Source: Hyaloperonospora brassicae (Eukaryota; Oomycota; Peronosporomycetes; Peronosporales; Peronosporaceae). Taken from it: a stretch of DNA of 64,000 bases. Below are positions 1-10,579 of the stretch, one piece after another. The notes under the pieces were generated by a model. That model saw only the letters and a program-made list of their open reading frames with translations. It had not been told where the DNA came from and did no database searches. The stretch covers positions 1-64,000 of the forward strand of contig CANTFL010000323.1 of assembly GCA_947650285.1 (NCBI GenBank), given 5' to 3'. The translations under genes and the position numbers were made by a program. The stretch's first letter is position 1. Every line of letters starts with the position of its first letter.

Positions 1-307
1 GACATAGTGTGTGCATTATGGACACAAAGGCGATCGTAGCAACGACGTGCACGAGCCGAAGCAGGACGAACGAGGGCATCTGCGCTTGCAACAGCTGCGT
101 CGCGTATGATTGTGCGGCAGATGTTGCCGACCGCATCGATGATGCGCTGTGCACGAACAACAACAACACCAGACGCAACGGCTCGGACGAGAGCGAGCGA
201 TGTTGGTACCGCTTCAGCCGCTTTCCAATCGACTGTAGCTGCTCGCGAACGAACACGTGCACGAAGACGTCGATCGATCTCGGAGAGCTCATGGACGACG
301 ACGGCAT
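1..307 (-). CDS. Partial hypothetical membrane protein, runs off the window
   Basis: On the minus strand an open frame starts at ATG 305-307 and continues without a stop to position 1, at least 102 codons, so the 3' end is missing. An in-frame stop (TGA, plus positions 323-325) lies just upstream and fixes the longest start. The predicted protein has a basic N-terminal part and two hydrophobic stretches, one of them rich in Leu/Val around residues 50-57 and a second near the window edge, so it may be membrane-associated. Codon use is GC-rich at third positions, like the elicitin genes next to it. It lies 118 bp downstream of the elicitin-like stop on the same strand. I do not recognise a family. 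It could be a chance ORF in GC-rich DNA. Confidence 0.4.
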   Translation of the reverse strand, partial: MPSSSMSSPRSIDVFVHVFVREQLQSIGKRLKRYQHRSLSSEPLRLVLLLFVHSASSMRSATSAAQSYATQLLQAQMPSFVLLRLVHVVATIAFVSIMHTLC

Positions 308-425
308 ATAGCACGAACAGCGTCAACAGCAAAGACCAGTCAGTCTCTATTGGGAAAATAAAAAACTGCACAAATGCTGGGCATACACAAAGCTGCAGCC
401 CTCCTTCGAGACTCGACATTGCTCT

Positions 426-947
426 CTACTGCAGCGCCATCACAAGGGTAGAAGCAACGCAATAGAAGACAAGTGAGAGGGCGTGGGCGCCCGAGGCCTC
501 GTTGGAACCGGCAGACTTCGGCGGCGCAATTGTTCGTTCGAGGGAATCCGATCCAGAGTCGCTGGCACTTGGGATCTCGACGGATCCGCTGCCCGAGTCC
601 GACTCGTTGCCCGTCTTTCCTGTGAGAAAGCTGGCAATGAGCTTTCCGAAGTTGATGTCCACGCCCTCGATCGTCACGTTGCACTGGGTCTCCGTGTTGG
701 CCACCTGGTTGATCTGGTTCAAGTAGTCGGCGCAGTCCACGTTCTGGGACAGCTCTGTGACCTGCTCCAGCGTGGGAAACTCACTGACCGAGAAAATGTC
801 AATGCCTGTGGCGTTCTTGCAACTCGCGAGGCCTTTGGTCGCGTTCGAGTAGAGTTTGCCCTCGATCCCGGCCATGTCGCAGTCGGCAGCGACAGAGTGA
901 GCGATAGCAACGGCAAGAGTAGCAGTGGACAAGAAGGCGGTCTTCAT
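426..947 (-). CDS. Elicitin-like secreted protein, probably GPI-anchored
   Basis: A 173-residue protein. I chose ATG 945-947 because it begins a clean signal peptide (Met-Lys-Thr-Ala-Phe, then a hydrophobic run ending in Ala-Ala); the longer frame from 1019 would bury it and would start upstream of the predicted transcription start. The mature part (about residues 22-110) has the elicitin pattern: Cys shortly after cleavage, Cys about 20 later, a long helix segment, Cys-Ala-Asp-Tyr-Leu-Asn, and Cys 17 residues further. Elicitins normally bind sterols and have six Cys in three disulfides. Here only four are present; by spacing they match Cys 1, 2, 4 and 5, so the Cys3-Cys6 bridge is missing. 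A Ser/Gly-rich linker follows, then a hydrophobic C-terminus typical of GPI attachment. It is divergent from a related gene at 2400-3014. Confidence 0.85.
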   Translation of the reverse strand: MKTAFLSTATLAVAIAHSVAADCDMAGIEGKLYSNATKGLASCKNATGIDIFSVSEFPTLEQVTELSQNVDCADYLNQINQVANTETQCNVTIEGVDINFGKLIASFLTGKTGNESDSGSGSVEIPSASDSGSDSLERTIAPPKSAGSNEASGAHALSLVFYCVASTLVMALQ

Positions 948-991
948 ATTTGAGAGGCTCGAAAGGGGTACTAGTGGAGTGCACGACGCAA

Positions 992-1010
992 GTAAAGTTG
1001 GAGAGTGAGA
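992..1010 (-). promoter_or_regulatory. Oomycete Inr/FPR-like core promoter of the minus-strand elicitin-like gene
   Basis: Read on the minus strand, positions 1008-1002 give TCACTCT, a full match to the oomycete initiator pattern YCAYTYY. It is followed one base later by CAACTTT, close to the flanking promoter region consensus. The implied transcription start is about 60 nt before the chosen ATG, a usual 5'-UTR length for oomycetes. The consensus is established knowledge; its use here is inferred from sequence and position. Confidence 0.6.
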
Positions 1011-1760
1011 AGAGCACAAGTTGTTGTTGTTGTTGCTGCTGCTGCTATCTTACCCACAGCAAAGGAGGGACGCCGACGAGTCTTAGCAGCCATCTGGCGC
1101 GTGTGCTCATAAAGGCATGGGCCGTTTCAGGACGACAGCTCGTCTCGCGGTGCAGTAACCGTAAACTCTCTACGGTCGAACGAGAGCTGGTGCCAGTCGT
1201 TCGTTTATCGTTGACGCTGCGTGTTGGTGATACAGAGTCGAGTGGCTGCTTTGGCCTCTGTACGTGCACTTGCTCCTCTGTCAATAGCACAGTCACGATG
1301 AACGCTTTTCGAGGTCTCGAGAGAAAGAGATAAGCGCCAGGGACGTGGTGGAAAAAGAGCTGATGAAGTTTGGCACGTTCTGTTGCTGACACAAAGTCAC
1401 AGGACTTTATGCGGTCGCCTCTGGACGGACGCAAGACCCTCTTGTAGTGAGAGAGAGAAACCAGGAAGTCGGATGGCTGAAAGGAACAGACAGTGTTCGA
1501 CGCTTTCGATCACGTCTCTCGAGACAAAGAACTCGAGCCGCTCTCGATGCCGTACGACCTACCGACTCGTTCTGGCCCAGCGAGAGAGTGAACGGCCGCG
1601 ACATGTCGTCCGAGGGGCCGATAACGAGTCGAAACAAATCGTTTCGTCTCGCTCGCTCGCGTGCGTGCGTGGGGTTGACACTTTACGTGGAAACGGCGCA
1701 ACGTATCGCGCGAAAAAATCCGTTTCCTCTGTCTACCGAGTGACAGAACGACCCAAAGAA

Positions 1761-1794
1761 CGATCGATCGATCGATCGATCAAAAGATCGACAA
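1761..1794. repeat. GATC microsatellite in the divergent elicitin intergenic region
   Basis: Five to six tandem GATC units in a run followed by AAAAGATCG. The surrounding 1011-1990 stretch has overlapping short ORFs on both strands with no recognisable domain; I see no further gene in it. Confidence 0.6.
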
Positions 1795-1990
1795 AGAGGC
1801 CGCAAAAGCTGATGCGCTGTTCGCACGTTGCGTCTAATGTAACGGACCGCCCGTTCTGTCGGTCACCCGTGCGCCAAGCGGCTTCTTGACTTGTTGCTCA
1901 GCGGTGGACCTCTGTTCGCCCCACGCTCGAATCGGCGTCGACGGTCGACAGAGAGAGGGGGCCAGACACCCAAAGACCGACCGACTGACC

Positions 1991-2095
1991 GATTGACCGA
2001 TCGACTGACTTATTGACCGTCCGATCGACTGACTTATTGACCGTCCGATCGACTGACTTATTGACCGTCCGAGTGACTGATTTATTGACCGCTCG
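1991..2095. repeat. 24-bp tandem repeat between the divergent elicitin-like genes
   Basis: Units begin with TTGACCG at 1993 (20 bp, shortened), 2013, 2037 and 2061, each ending in a GACTGACTTA-like segment, with a partial unit from 2085. The three full units are 24 bp long, a multiple of three, which keeps long spurious frames open on both strands (a Ser/Gln/Arg-rich minus-strand frame). It lies about 200-300 bp upstream of the plus-strand elicitin promoter. Confidence 0.8.
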
Positions 2096-2285
2096 CTTGC
2101 TCGCAAGTGCCCTGAGATTCCGTCCAGCGCGAGTAATCGACAGGCGGTATTACACACGGCCCATTGCATCCACTTCAACTGCACGACCGTCTGAACGTCT
2201 GATCGACTGACCGTCTGATCGGCTGGTAAACGCTCCATCGTGACCGACTCTCTCTCTCTCTCTCTCGTTGTCTCTCCCTGACGCT

Positions 2286-2302
2286 CTTCACTTTGCAATC
2301 GA
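2286..2302 (+). promoter_or_regulatory. Oomycete Inr/FPR core promoter of the plus-strand elicitin-like gene
   Basis: TCACTTT at 2288-2294 fits YCAYTYY exactly, followed after one base by CAATC (2296-2300), which matches most of the flanking CAWTTT element. The start A would be at 2290, giving a 5'-UTR of 110 nt that contains a CT microsatellite (2361-2386). A second CT run (about 2249-2267) lies just upstream of the initiator. Assignment rests on the consensus and position only. Confidence 0.65.
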
Positions 2303-2360
2303 AACCCGTCGCGAACGACCACTTTACCACTCGTCTTCTTCGCTCGACTTCGCTCTATTT

Positions 2361-2386
2361 CTCTCTCTCTCTCTCTCTCTCTCTTT
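2361..2386. repeat. CT microsatellite in the 5'-UTR of the elicitin-like gene
   Basis: Thirteen CT units immediately upstream of the start codon region (ATG at 2400). It is pyrimidine-rich, as is usual for leaders of these genes. Confidence 0.85.
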
Positions 2387-2399
2387 CGAAGCTTCTGCC

Positions 2400-3014
2400 A
2401 TGCAGACCCCAACCTGTTCCGTCCTCACTGCAATTGCTGCTACGGTTGCACTTGCCACTGTCTCTGCCGTAGACCCGTGCGACATGGGCGCCATCCAGAG
2501 CCAATTGCTCCCCAACGGTACCACGTGGCACCGCAGCTGCGCGGCCGCTACTGGCGTCGACGTGTTCGCTATGGGCCAATTCCCCACGACCGCCTCGGCC
2601 AAGAACATGACACAGTCGCGCGACTGTGTCAACTATCTGAATCAGCTCAACCAGAAGGCCAATGCACTGATTCAGTGCGAGACGCACGTGGGGAATCAGA
2701 CGATCGTTCTGGCGGAGCTCCTCACGGATCTGCTCATGGGCAAGTCGAGCAATAAGACCGACACGAAAGAACGGACTGCAGCGGACGCGGACAATATGTC
2801 CGGCAGCGCTTCGCTTGCGGCGGAGGAGGAGCCGACGGTCGCGCCCGCCACAGAGAGCCCCAGCGCCGCTTCGGGCTCGAAAGACGCGGTAACGGACCAG
2901 GACGAGCCGAACAGAGGCGCCGAGCGGGGCACGAGCAGTGCGGGCGTGACATTGACGGCCTCACTCGCTGCTGTGGCTGCAGTGGCCGTCACGGTACTCG
3001 CGAGTACGCTCTAG
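2400..3014 (+). CDS. Elicitin-like secreted protein, GPI-anchored
   Basis: A 204-residue protein starting at ATG 2400. An upstream in-frame ATG (2268) would precede the predicted transcription start and encode a CT-repeat-derived Leu/Ser tract, so it was rejected. Residues 1-24 form a signal peptide. The elicitin-type domain (about 26-115) contains four Cys with the same spacing as the gene at 426-947, including Cys-Val-Asn-Tyr-Leu-Asn followed by Cys 17 residues on; the Cys3-Cys6 pair of standard elicitins is absent. An acidic Ala/Ser/Thr/Pro-rich region (about 125-180), expected to be O-glycosylated, leads to a hydrophobic Ala/Val C-terminus fitting a GPI signal. Likely role: cell-surface sterol or lipid binding, by family analogy. 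The two genes are divergent paralogues. Confidence 0.85.
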   Translation: MQTPTCSVLTAIAATVALATVSAVDPCDMGAIQSQLLPNGTTWHRSCAAATGVDVFAMGQFPTTASAKNMTQSRDCVNYLNQLNQKANALIQCETHVGNQTIVLAELLTDLLMGKSSNKTDTKERTAADADNMSGSASLAAEEEPTVAPATESPSAASGSKDAVTDQDEPNRGAERGTSSAGVTLTASLAAVAAVAVTVLASTL

Positions 3015-3863
3015 ACCACTGCGGACGTTGGACGTCGGTCCAATGCGACAAGTGCAACAGTTCTAGTGCTACTGGTGCTAGTGGTGCTACATCCTGAGTG
3101 TAATAGATTCATGAGCAAGTGATTTGACGCAGTTTGCTCTCTTTGACACACTGTGTTTGGGCTCTTTGGTACCTGTTTCGAGTCGTGTTGTGACAGAGTG
3201 TGGTCGATGGTGGAGAAGTAAGTGTCCGAGGTGGCTGTTGGTGGTACAGGAGGTCGGAGTTACCTCAGGATAATGGAGTGAGGCTGTGCTTCTGACTTTG
3301 CGGACGTGACAGGACGACACACGCAGATGTGCTGCTGTCTGGACGCACGTCAGTGGGCAGTTCGTTTGCAAAGAGGTTCGTTGATTGGGCCCAGACGGGT
3401 CGGTGGGTACTGAATCTTTCGAGTGGTCGACGTCCATTTGTGGAAGAGAGCGGGCGTTCCTACCACTTTGACATCTGCCTGAGCTTTGATCGCGCGAGCT
3501 TTTTGGACTTTATTTTAGCGATCATAATAGAGCTGGCGCGGATCGGGGTTAATGCCAGGCGCACCTATCCACGCAGGATACAGCACGACCGTATCTTCCA
3601 AGTTGGTCGATCGTCGTCGTACATTTGTGGCTAAATTTCGCTTACCGTAATTGATTTAGAAAAGAGCTTGCTTGCCTCGATCAAATAAGTCGAGCGAAAT
3701 TACCGGTATTACGACTGCCTCAGTTACAAAGCTCCAGCTTGACTTTGTAGGCGTCGCGATAAATTACGATCACCGGAAAAGATCACGAATAGACCGATCA
3801 TCTTCTTTACCGCATCCATAAAGTGTATCTGTCTGACACAAATTGGTCCTTCACGCCCATCTT
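3015..3863. other. Intergenic region without a recognised gene
   Basis: Short frames occur on both strands (for example plus 3329-3634) but none has a recognisable domain. The last about 50 bases before the hAT element are open in the frame that continues into LINE-1 ORF1 at 7055, so the right edge may be the 5' part of LINE-1. Confidence 0.4.
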
Positions 3864-3888
3864 TAGGGCTAAGCAAATCGAATATTCG
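3864..3888 (+). repeat. hAT left terminal inverted repeat
   Basis: Begins TAGGGCTAAGC. Target duplication copy CCCATCTT is at 3856-3863. Confidence 0.88.
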
Positions 3889-4270
3889 TCGAACATTGAG
3901 GGTTTTTCGAATAATTCGACTCGAACATTTGACAGCATCGAAAATTCGAGCCACTTATAATCTTTGAGTCGAATACTCGACTTAATTGATTATAGACAAA
4001 TACATAAAATCAAACCGTTTGATAAAGTAGCCAGTTTATCTCAACAGATGAAAAGTAGCTTATTAATTTGGACCAATTCGAGAACCTATCATTATCATTA
4101 AAGCAGAATTGCTGACTGCATTAATATATGAGTTGTATATAGCCAATACAAAATCTCCATTTATAATGAATACCGTCCATGACGTGAACTTAAGCTCGAC
4201 CGCCGCCGCAGCCGCAAGCTCGAGTGCTGCCATTGATCATTAAGCTCGACTGCCGCCGAAGCCCCCCTCA

Positions 4271-6109
4271 ATGGCAATTCCGGATGAAGATGCTCAAGCT
4301 TTGGCCAGGTCAGAGTCAGCGACCTTGGAGATTAAAATGAAAGTCAATGATCACATTATAGTGGACAAAACCTGCTTAGCCAAGTGCATTCATTGCAAGA
4401 GAACGTACAGGGTGAACAAAACCACAAAAACGAATTTGACCAAGCACGTCCAAGACAAACATCCGACCAAGCTGGTGGTGCCTTTCCACCACTCGCAACG
4501 ACGTCCAGCCGGTGAAGTGCCCCGAGTTCTGCAATTGCTTGGCATCAATATTCAAGATAAGTTTGAGGCGGCACTTTTGGAATTTCTTCTACTAATTATT
4601 CAGCCTTTTGCTGTGATCGAGAGTAGATGTTTAACGAAGTTGGAGAAGGTACTGAATATCCGCGTAAATATGTATTCAAGAACAACGTTAACCCGCCGTA
4701 TCAAGGCCGCGTTTGAAAGAAAAAAAATAGCCGAATTTCTCACTAAACCTCAATCAAAGCTTTTTTTACAATGGATGTTTGGACATCGCCAGCTGGTATC
4801 CCATTCATGGCTATTACAGTGCATTTTATTGCCGACTGGAAACTCAAATCGCTGATGATCGATTTTGTGCACGTGCCTGGTTCACATACAGGAATGAACA
4901 TGGCAGAGGTGGTCAAAAATTCATCAGACGATATGGGTCTTTTAGACAAGACCTGGGGGTTACCGTTGACAATGCCGGAAACAACGGAACGATGCTTAAG
5001 CAGCTACAGGATGACCCTGATGTGAAGCTGTCTCCAGACATACACTTTCGTTGCTTTGCGCATGAATTAAACTTAGCGGTATAGAACACCATTGAAATTT
5101 ATGAAAGGCAGTATTACCGCCATTAGAGACACCGCCCATGCTACTCGATACCCGCCTCGCAAATTTTATTTAGCTGGAAGATTACTGCAAGGCAAATATA
5201 GATGGAAACGGCCAGAGTACTCCAATAAAGCTCTTTAAGCCCGTAATGGACGTTAAGACGCGTTAAAATTCAACGTACGACATGTTGAGTGGGCGTTAAA
5301 GTTACGCAAGCCATTAACCAAGCATATGCACGATCTAGCCGACGATGAAGAAGCACGAATGCAAAGACAACAACGACGCGCAGCTCGAGAATGGTATTAC
5401 AGCACCAGAATATAAATTATTAAAGTTCAATCTGTCGGCCACAGAGTGGGACACTGTCAAGACTCTTCACGAATTTCTTTGGGCCTTCAAGAGCCCTACG
5501 GGAGTGACATGCGGGGACACGTACGTTACGCTATCTAAAGTGGTACCGCTCTATACCTAGCTATTGGATCATATTGATATATTTTTGGAGAATTCGACGA
5601 TCACTAACAAGATGAAAGGAGCTATCAATAAATACAAGGAAACTCTTAAACGCTACTACGACATTACAAGCCATAGCTGCACAATGGCGACTCTGCTTGA
5701 TCCACTATTTCGGCTTGGCTACTACTCTGTTCGGTATGATAAAGACCCTTATGAAAACGAACACCCAGAGGATATACGTCGGATCGCGCGACATATATAC
5801 ACCTTAGGCTATGAAACGAGCGGATTGGGTGCCGCCAACACAGAATTGAAGAGCTGTATCCCTAATGAGTTTGGGAGCCGAATGTTTAAGAAGCCAAGGA
5901 CGGCCCTTGTGACACTAATTGATGAACTCGACATTTATTTGCGGGGCGCACAAGAAGGTCCTATGACACTACCACTTTTGTTATGGAAGTCACACGAAAA
6001 AACGTTTCCAAAATTGGCGAAAATGGCAATGGACTATCTGGCCATTCCTGGGACCTCGACATCATCGAAACGAGCTTTCTCCGCGGCAAGCAAGCCTGTT
6101 GGTTACTGA
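4271..6109 (+). pseudogene. hAT transposase, frameshifted
   Basis: The N-terminal piece (4271-4855) has a BED-type zinc finger: Cys-x2-Cys, then 17 residues, then His-x4-His, preceded by an acidic start. The next pieces (4771-5025 and 4779-5084, different frames) hold the RNase H-like core start, including an Asp-x-Trp-Thr-Ser segment and a later Asp-Asn-Ala-Gly-Asn-Asn motif followed by a Cys-Phe-Ala-His segment, all typical of hAT transposases. The frame from 5345 to 6109, broken by one TAG at 5558-5560, ends with the hAT dimerisation domain (Leu-Ala-Ile-Pro-Gly-Thr-Ser-x-Ser-Ser-Lys-Arg-x-Phe-Ser). At least two frameshifts and two stop codons separate the pieces, so this copy cannot make transposase. 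Confidence 0.85.
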
Positions 6110-7029
6110 CGAACCATGTCACTGTGGGCACGCACCATTCGCGCAAGTTGCTGCCTTAGGAATTGGCTTAAAAGGAAGGCATATAAGTAGTACGCTAAAA
6201 ATCATTACATTGGTAGCAGCTTCAAAATTCGCTTATCATGGGGTTAGATCTTCTATATTAAAGCTATTTATCACTTATAAGACAAACGTAGAGTGGAAAC
6301 CACCTCTGTCATCTATCATGACACGAACATTTTCTATCCACTTTTATCGTTCTGCTTGCTTGGTACTACATAAGTCAGGGAGGAAGCACTCAAAAGACCA
6401 AGTGATAATGACTATTAACCAAATTCGATATTCGGACTTTGTGCGCACTCTTGGCCGTATGGCTGGACTGTGCGTCGCGTCACGCTTGCATCCGCTTCAG
6501 GAGGTAGATGACGCATGGCTATGAGGCCTGATCCACTTCAGAAGTCCTAGCGTGCCATCTTGACGTAATCCCTGGACGCTTCCGTGGTGATTGATTTGCT
6601 CAGCTCTTCACGCCTATACCATTGCACAACTAGCGCAGAATTCCCTGGCGCACCACACGACGAATAATATCTTGGACTGGTGCTTGCTCTGCATTAACAA
6701 CCTGTTCACACAGCGAACGGGTCGGCGCGAGGTGAGGCACTTCGTGCGTATAAACGAACATTGGCACGGGTCCATCAATCTCTGTCACATACCTTGTTTT
6801 GCGGTATACCAATGTGTTGCTTAACTTTCGGGTTGTACGATGCGTAGCCTCCCGTAGAACGCACAGAGAAGATAATATCTCTCAGGTGATCTTCATCTCT
6901 TACCGCTGTAGGTCGGAGAGCTCATATTGGTAAGTGACTGTCGCTTTTCGAACTAAAGTTCGACTAGACCACTCGAATATTCGACAATCGAATTATTCGA
7001 TTGATTTAGAGGTCTCGAATATTCGATTT

Positions 7030-7054
7030 CAAATGTTCGATTTGCCCAGCCCTA
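7030..7054 (-). repeat. hAT right terminal inverted repeat
   Basis: Ends GCCCAGCCCTA. Target duplication copy CCCATCCT follows at 7055-7062. Confidence 0.88.
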
Positions 7055-7069
7055 CCCATCCTACAGAAT

Positions 7070-10000
7070 ATGATCAGCAAGGTCAAATGGGCGAAGTTGA
7101 CACCACTCAACCCGTGGACGACGACTGCCACGCCGACCTCCGACTCAGTGGAAGGTGCCGACGGTAGCCATAGAATACAGGCAACCTACAAGCCATTTAT
7201 GTTCAATCCAGCAGTCTACACAGCGAAGGACATAAAAAATTTGCGTGTACTCTACCTACAGCCCGCGGTGTGCAACAGCAGGGGCCGACTTCGTGACGGC
7301 ACGCATGACGAATGGCGCGTAATCAGCGGCCTAGCTGAAGGGGGTATTGTTTGCAGTCGTTTACCCGTTCTTTGATAACGTTCTGGATTCCAAGGAACCA
7401 GTCCGTCTGTACAGGACAATTCAGGCTCAAGTTGAAGGAGAAATCCTTTTACACCTGCGCATCGGACTCAACATCAGGATGTGTCGCCAGAATACGAGTG
7501 CGATCAAGGAGGACATTTCGATGGCAGCGGAGCGCTTGCGAGTGAACCAGGATGAGCTGCGGCGGCTACTTAATGTAGCCAAGACGGTCAGCTACAACCA
7601 GGTGAAACGCAGCATCCAATTTTACTTATTCGATCGGGCGACGGCACGTGAATTAGAGTCCATCGAAATTCCGTTGCGAAGCGCGGTTTATCGAATTTTC
7701 AACGTATATCTGCCAGCTCCGGGGTCCGTATGGGCCCAGTAAAAATGGTAGGGATGGACTTGGTGTTGCAGCAGCCAAGGAGTATACCGTGGAGCTACAT
7801 AACGTCACCAGGTTTACGGATATCGGAAAGCTAACCGCGTATTTCCAGGCTCATGCTGCAGCGGATTTCGAACTGGAAGACTTATAAATTTGCACTCCTA
7901 ACTCCCGGACATCTACGGTCTGGCGGCTAACAGTCCAATTCGCTGACTGTCCAGACTTCTTGCGTGGTGTGGTACGCATTATCTGGTTTAGGCGACCAAT
8001 CATACTAAAGCACCCTGAGGTTGGATGCCGTCTTCAGTGCTTGGCTTGCGGGGAGTTGCGCCATACCATGGCCCGGTGCCGCTTCACGGAAGCTCAGTTG
8101 AGCGGTCCCGGTAGCAGAGTCGCTACCGAACGGGAAATTGCAGCGCTACAGAATTTGGCCACACCAATTCACAGCCTAGACGATACTAAAGAAACGGCAG
8201 CGCGCAGACTGCATTTACAGCACGGCGAGGATAAGAGGGCTCAAGAGGCAGTTGCCACATCCGCGACATATGCTGGATCTTCCGACGTACCCAGGATACA
8301 AGCGCCTAGTCCGAGCGGCCCTCAGCCTCCTTTAAGCGCTCCGCAGACCGCGCCATATCCGAAGAAGAGTTGGGTGAAGGTGCCTATAAGACGGCGTCGA
8401 CATCAAATTGCCCGTTCTCGGGACCGTCTGGCACGTCCTCAGACAGTCGCCTCTTTTAATGCTGACCTCGATAACTGGCCGGTGGACACGAGTGACGCAG
8501 TCGATCCCCCTTCTTACTCGCCTATGTGGGTGGGTGCAGTCGAGCTCTCGTCCGGTGATGACGAGGAAAAACTTCCGTCGCTGATAATTACGGAAGAGGA
8601 GAAGAAGCAGCTACATCTTCGTGCGACAACTCCACCAAAATGGCCGCCCACATCGCAGTTACTCACAAGTCCACAGCAGAAACGCGCTACTTTACGCCAA
8701 GCGGCAACGGATGTGCGGCCAAGCTTGAGATATGTAATTCCACCTAAGGTCTTGGACTTAGTCACGGATACCAATCTGCCCGCAATCGAGATAGGTCTTG
8801 GCCTTACGCCGGTGAAAACCCCAGCCACTGGTAAATGTATGGCAATGGCGTTAGTCCAAGCTGTTCCTGATCATGACCTGGTTGCCGACGATTGTTCTCT
8901 GGACTTTATCACGGCTTGTATTAAACGAGGTACCACTGGGAGGGACTTTTACATTTTGGTGAGCAATTCGGTCACTCTGTTTGTACTACCACACTGGTCA
9001 ATGTACAACGTGGGTGGGACAGCATGGACCCACGGGAATCAGCAAAACAATTTCAGTGGTATTTACATGAGTATGCTCCTCCCTTCTGCCCTTCTCTCTA
9101 TTATTGAGAGGCACACCTGGGGCAGCAGTGAAATTTTATCGATCGCTGCTAATTTTTTACGACGAAAGGTATTTGCACTAGGATGCAACGCGGACGGCAA
9201 GCAATCGTAGGAATGTTCCTTGTTTCGCCCTAGTACCAACACGATAGGAGCAAAACTTTACGAGTTGGGCAACAAATTCCCTTTGATATACTCCAGTGCG
9301 TCAAGGCTATTTCACTTACAAAAAAGGCAGGACCAGCAGCAACCACTGGTGATCCAATTCTGGGGCGTCCATTAATCAGCCTATGTCCACACGCGGTCTC
9401 CGGACACTGAACAATGCTCGACAATATCCAATTCACACACACGGTCGACACATATCGGTTAGCAATCGGATCTAGTAGGCACTCAGCCTCTTGCGTATAC
9501 CCAGAACTCCACAGAAGACTGCCTGACACCAGCATCTCTAAGTCACAAAGATGACAGCAGCGACACCAAACAGCTAGCGTTATTGACCAGCAGTCGCGAT
9601 ATCTCTGATCCTCCAGTTGCTCAAGAGAGAGCGCACTCTACCACTCCTGCTGAGGGAGAGCAAATTGGACAAATACTGCGCACAAGTGTTGCGATTCATG
9701 GGCAAGATGGAGACGCGGTCATGTCAGACTCTTCTATGCAAATTGTTTTACGTGATCCGGCTAAAACTCGAGGGATTTGGCCGGAGCTTTGGCTGAAACA
9801 AGGTGAGGCTTGGTCAGCCTCGGCCGCGGCTGTTTTCTCACATGTACATAGCAGTCCTGACGAATTGGTCACGGCGGCGCACCAAGATTTAAAGCTGCTA
9901 TATCCATGATTCAAATCTTCCCGTATCCGGACGAAGTTCTAAACGCTTTGACCGACCAGGTTCTAGAAATCTGGACGGCGGCCTGGCGACGTGGATGCAT

Positions 10001-10346
10001 ACAAGTTCGTTTGGGAGCCTATCGCTCTAGAACAAACGATCCATCGACGAAAACGTGGTTGGAGTCTTGGTGTACCAAATTCACCAGACCGAACCCGTAC
10101 AATTTACCGGCGCTTACAGATAGCCGCGACGACTGGGTACGATTACGTACCAGCGCTTACGGGGATGATCCTATCTCAAAACTATGGGATGTGACCGACA
10201 GAGCTCGATTTGCTAAGCACATAATTTGCGCGGGCTTATACGAGCACGAAATCAAAATTCTCCTGGGTCAAGAGGATCGCGCGTCAAAGTTTACGTTACC
10301 CAGCCTGGGTCGGCATTCTAATGCGCTTAAATTGATTGCCACGTAA
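7070..10346 (+). pseudogene. LINE-1 ORF1 (gag-like, CCHC knuckle and OTU-like domain), broken
   Basis: Pieces at 7070-7375, 7347-7742, 7960-9210 (open in frame past its TAG to 9375), 9583-9909 and 9906-10346 give a long, discontinuous ORF1. The 7960 piece carries a zinc knuckle (Cys-Leu-Ala-Cys-Gly-Glu-Leu-Arg-His, then Cys) near its residue 25, a basic Pro/Ser-rich middle, and from about residue 285 a segment like OTU cysteine peptidases. ORF1 proteins of this LINE group bind nucleic acid and form the particle with the RT. Frameshifts lie near 7350, 7740-7960 and 9400-9580, and stop codons occur at 9208-9210 and 9373-9375. The order of domains is as expected for a LINE ORF1, with the OTU-like part being the odd addition. 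Confidence 0.7.
8800..9400 (+). other. OTU-like cysteine peptidase domain inside LINE-1 ORF1
   Basis: In one frame, Ala-Thr-Gly-Lys-Cys-Met-Ala-Met-Ala-Leu puts a candidate nucleophile Cys at 8836-8838 in the context seen around the OTU catalytic Cys. A Trp-Gly-Ser-Ser-Glu-Ile-Leu-Ser-Ile-Ala segment (about 9118-9147) fits the Trp-Gly-(x)2-x-Glu-Leu helix of OTU proteins. Gln-Phe-Trp-Gly-Val-His (His 9370-9372) sits where the catalytic His is expected, with a premature stop directly after it. The same frame is interrupted only by TAG 9208-9210 before that. The assignment is by motif spacing and recall of the family, not by alignment. Confidence 0.55.
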
Positions 10347-10579
10347 CAAGAGATTCGACGAATGCCTATATGACCACCGCAATTGGTGCTCTATCGCGCG
10401 CTTCTTTTCTACTGCATTTGAGCATGGGAGTATAGAGACCGTCCACAGTTGCTAAGGGCATCCCTATACTAGACACGGGGCATCGGTCTGCACAGGACGC
10501 CACACACCCACAGACGGCTACGGCAGACATCACTTTCTACGGCAACCACGCACCATGTAGAGGAGTCTTCAAGGTGTAG

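Larger units (their letters stand above)
3864..7054 (+). mobile_element. hAT DNA transposon, complete ends, decayed transposase
   Basis: The left end reads TAGGGCTAAGCAAATCG and the right end, reverse-complemented, TAGGGCTGGGCAAATCG. These terminal inverted repeats match at 21 of the first 25 positions. Both ends carry many subterminal CGAATATTCG-like motifs, the usual hAT arrangement for transposase binding. The flanks are CCCATCTT (3856-3863) and CCCATCCT (7055-7062): an 8-bp target duplication, the hAT hallmark, with one later substitution. Inside lies a broken BED-finger hAT transposase. About 0.85 kb between the transposase end and the right terminal repeat holds no recognised gene. Confidence 0.9.

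Noticed and set aside
1045..1889. Overlapping frames on both strands in the elicitin intergenic region
   Set aside because: No domain, no promoter match, and they overlap each other; typical chance frames in GC-rich DNA.
1834..2412. Long minus-strand frame rich in Ser/Gln/Arg
   Set aside because: Produced by the 24-bp tandem repeat and CT runs; overlaps the promoter and leader of the elicitin-like gene.
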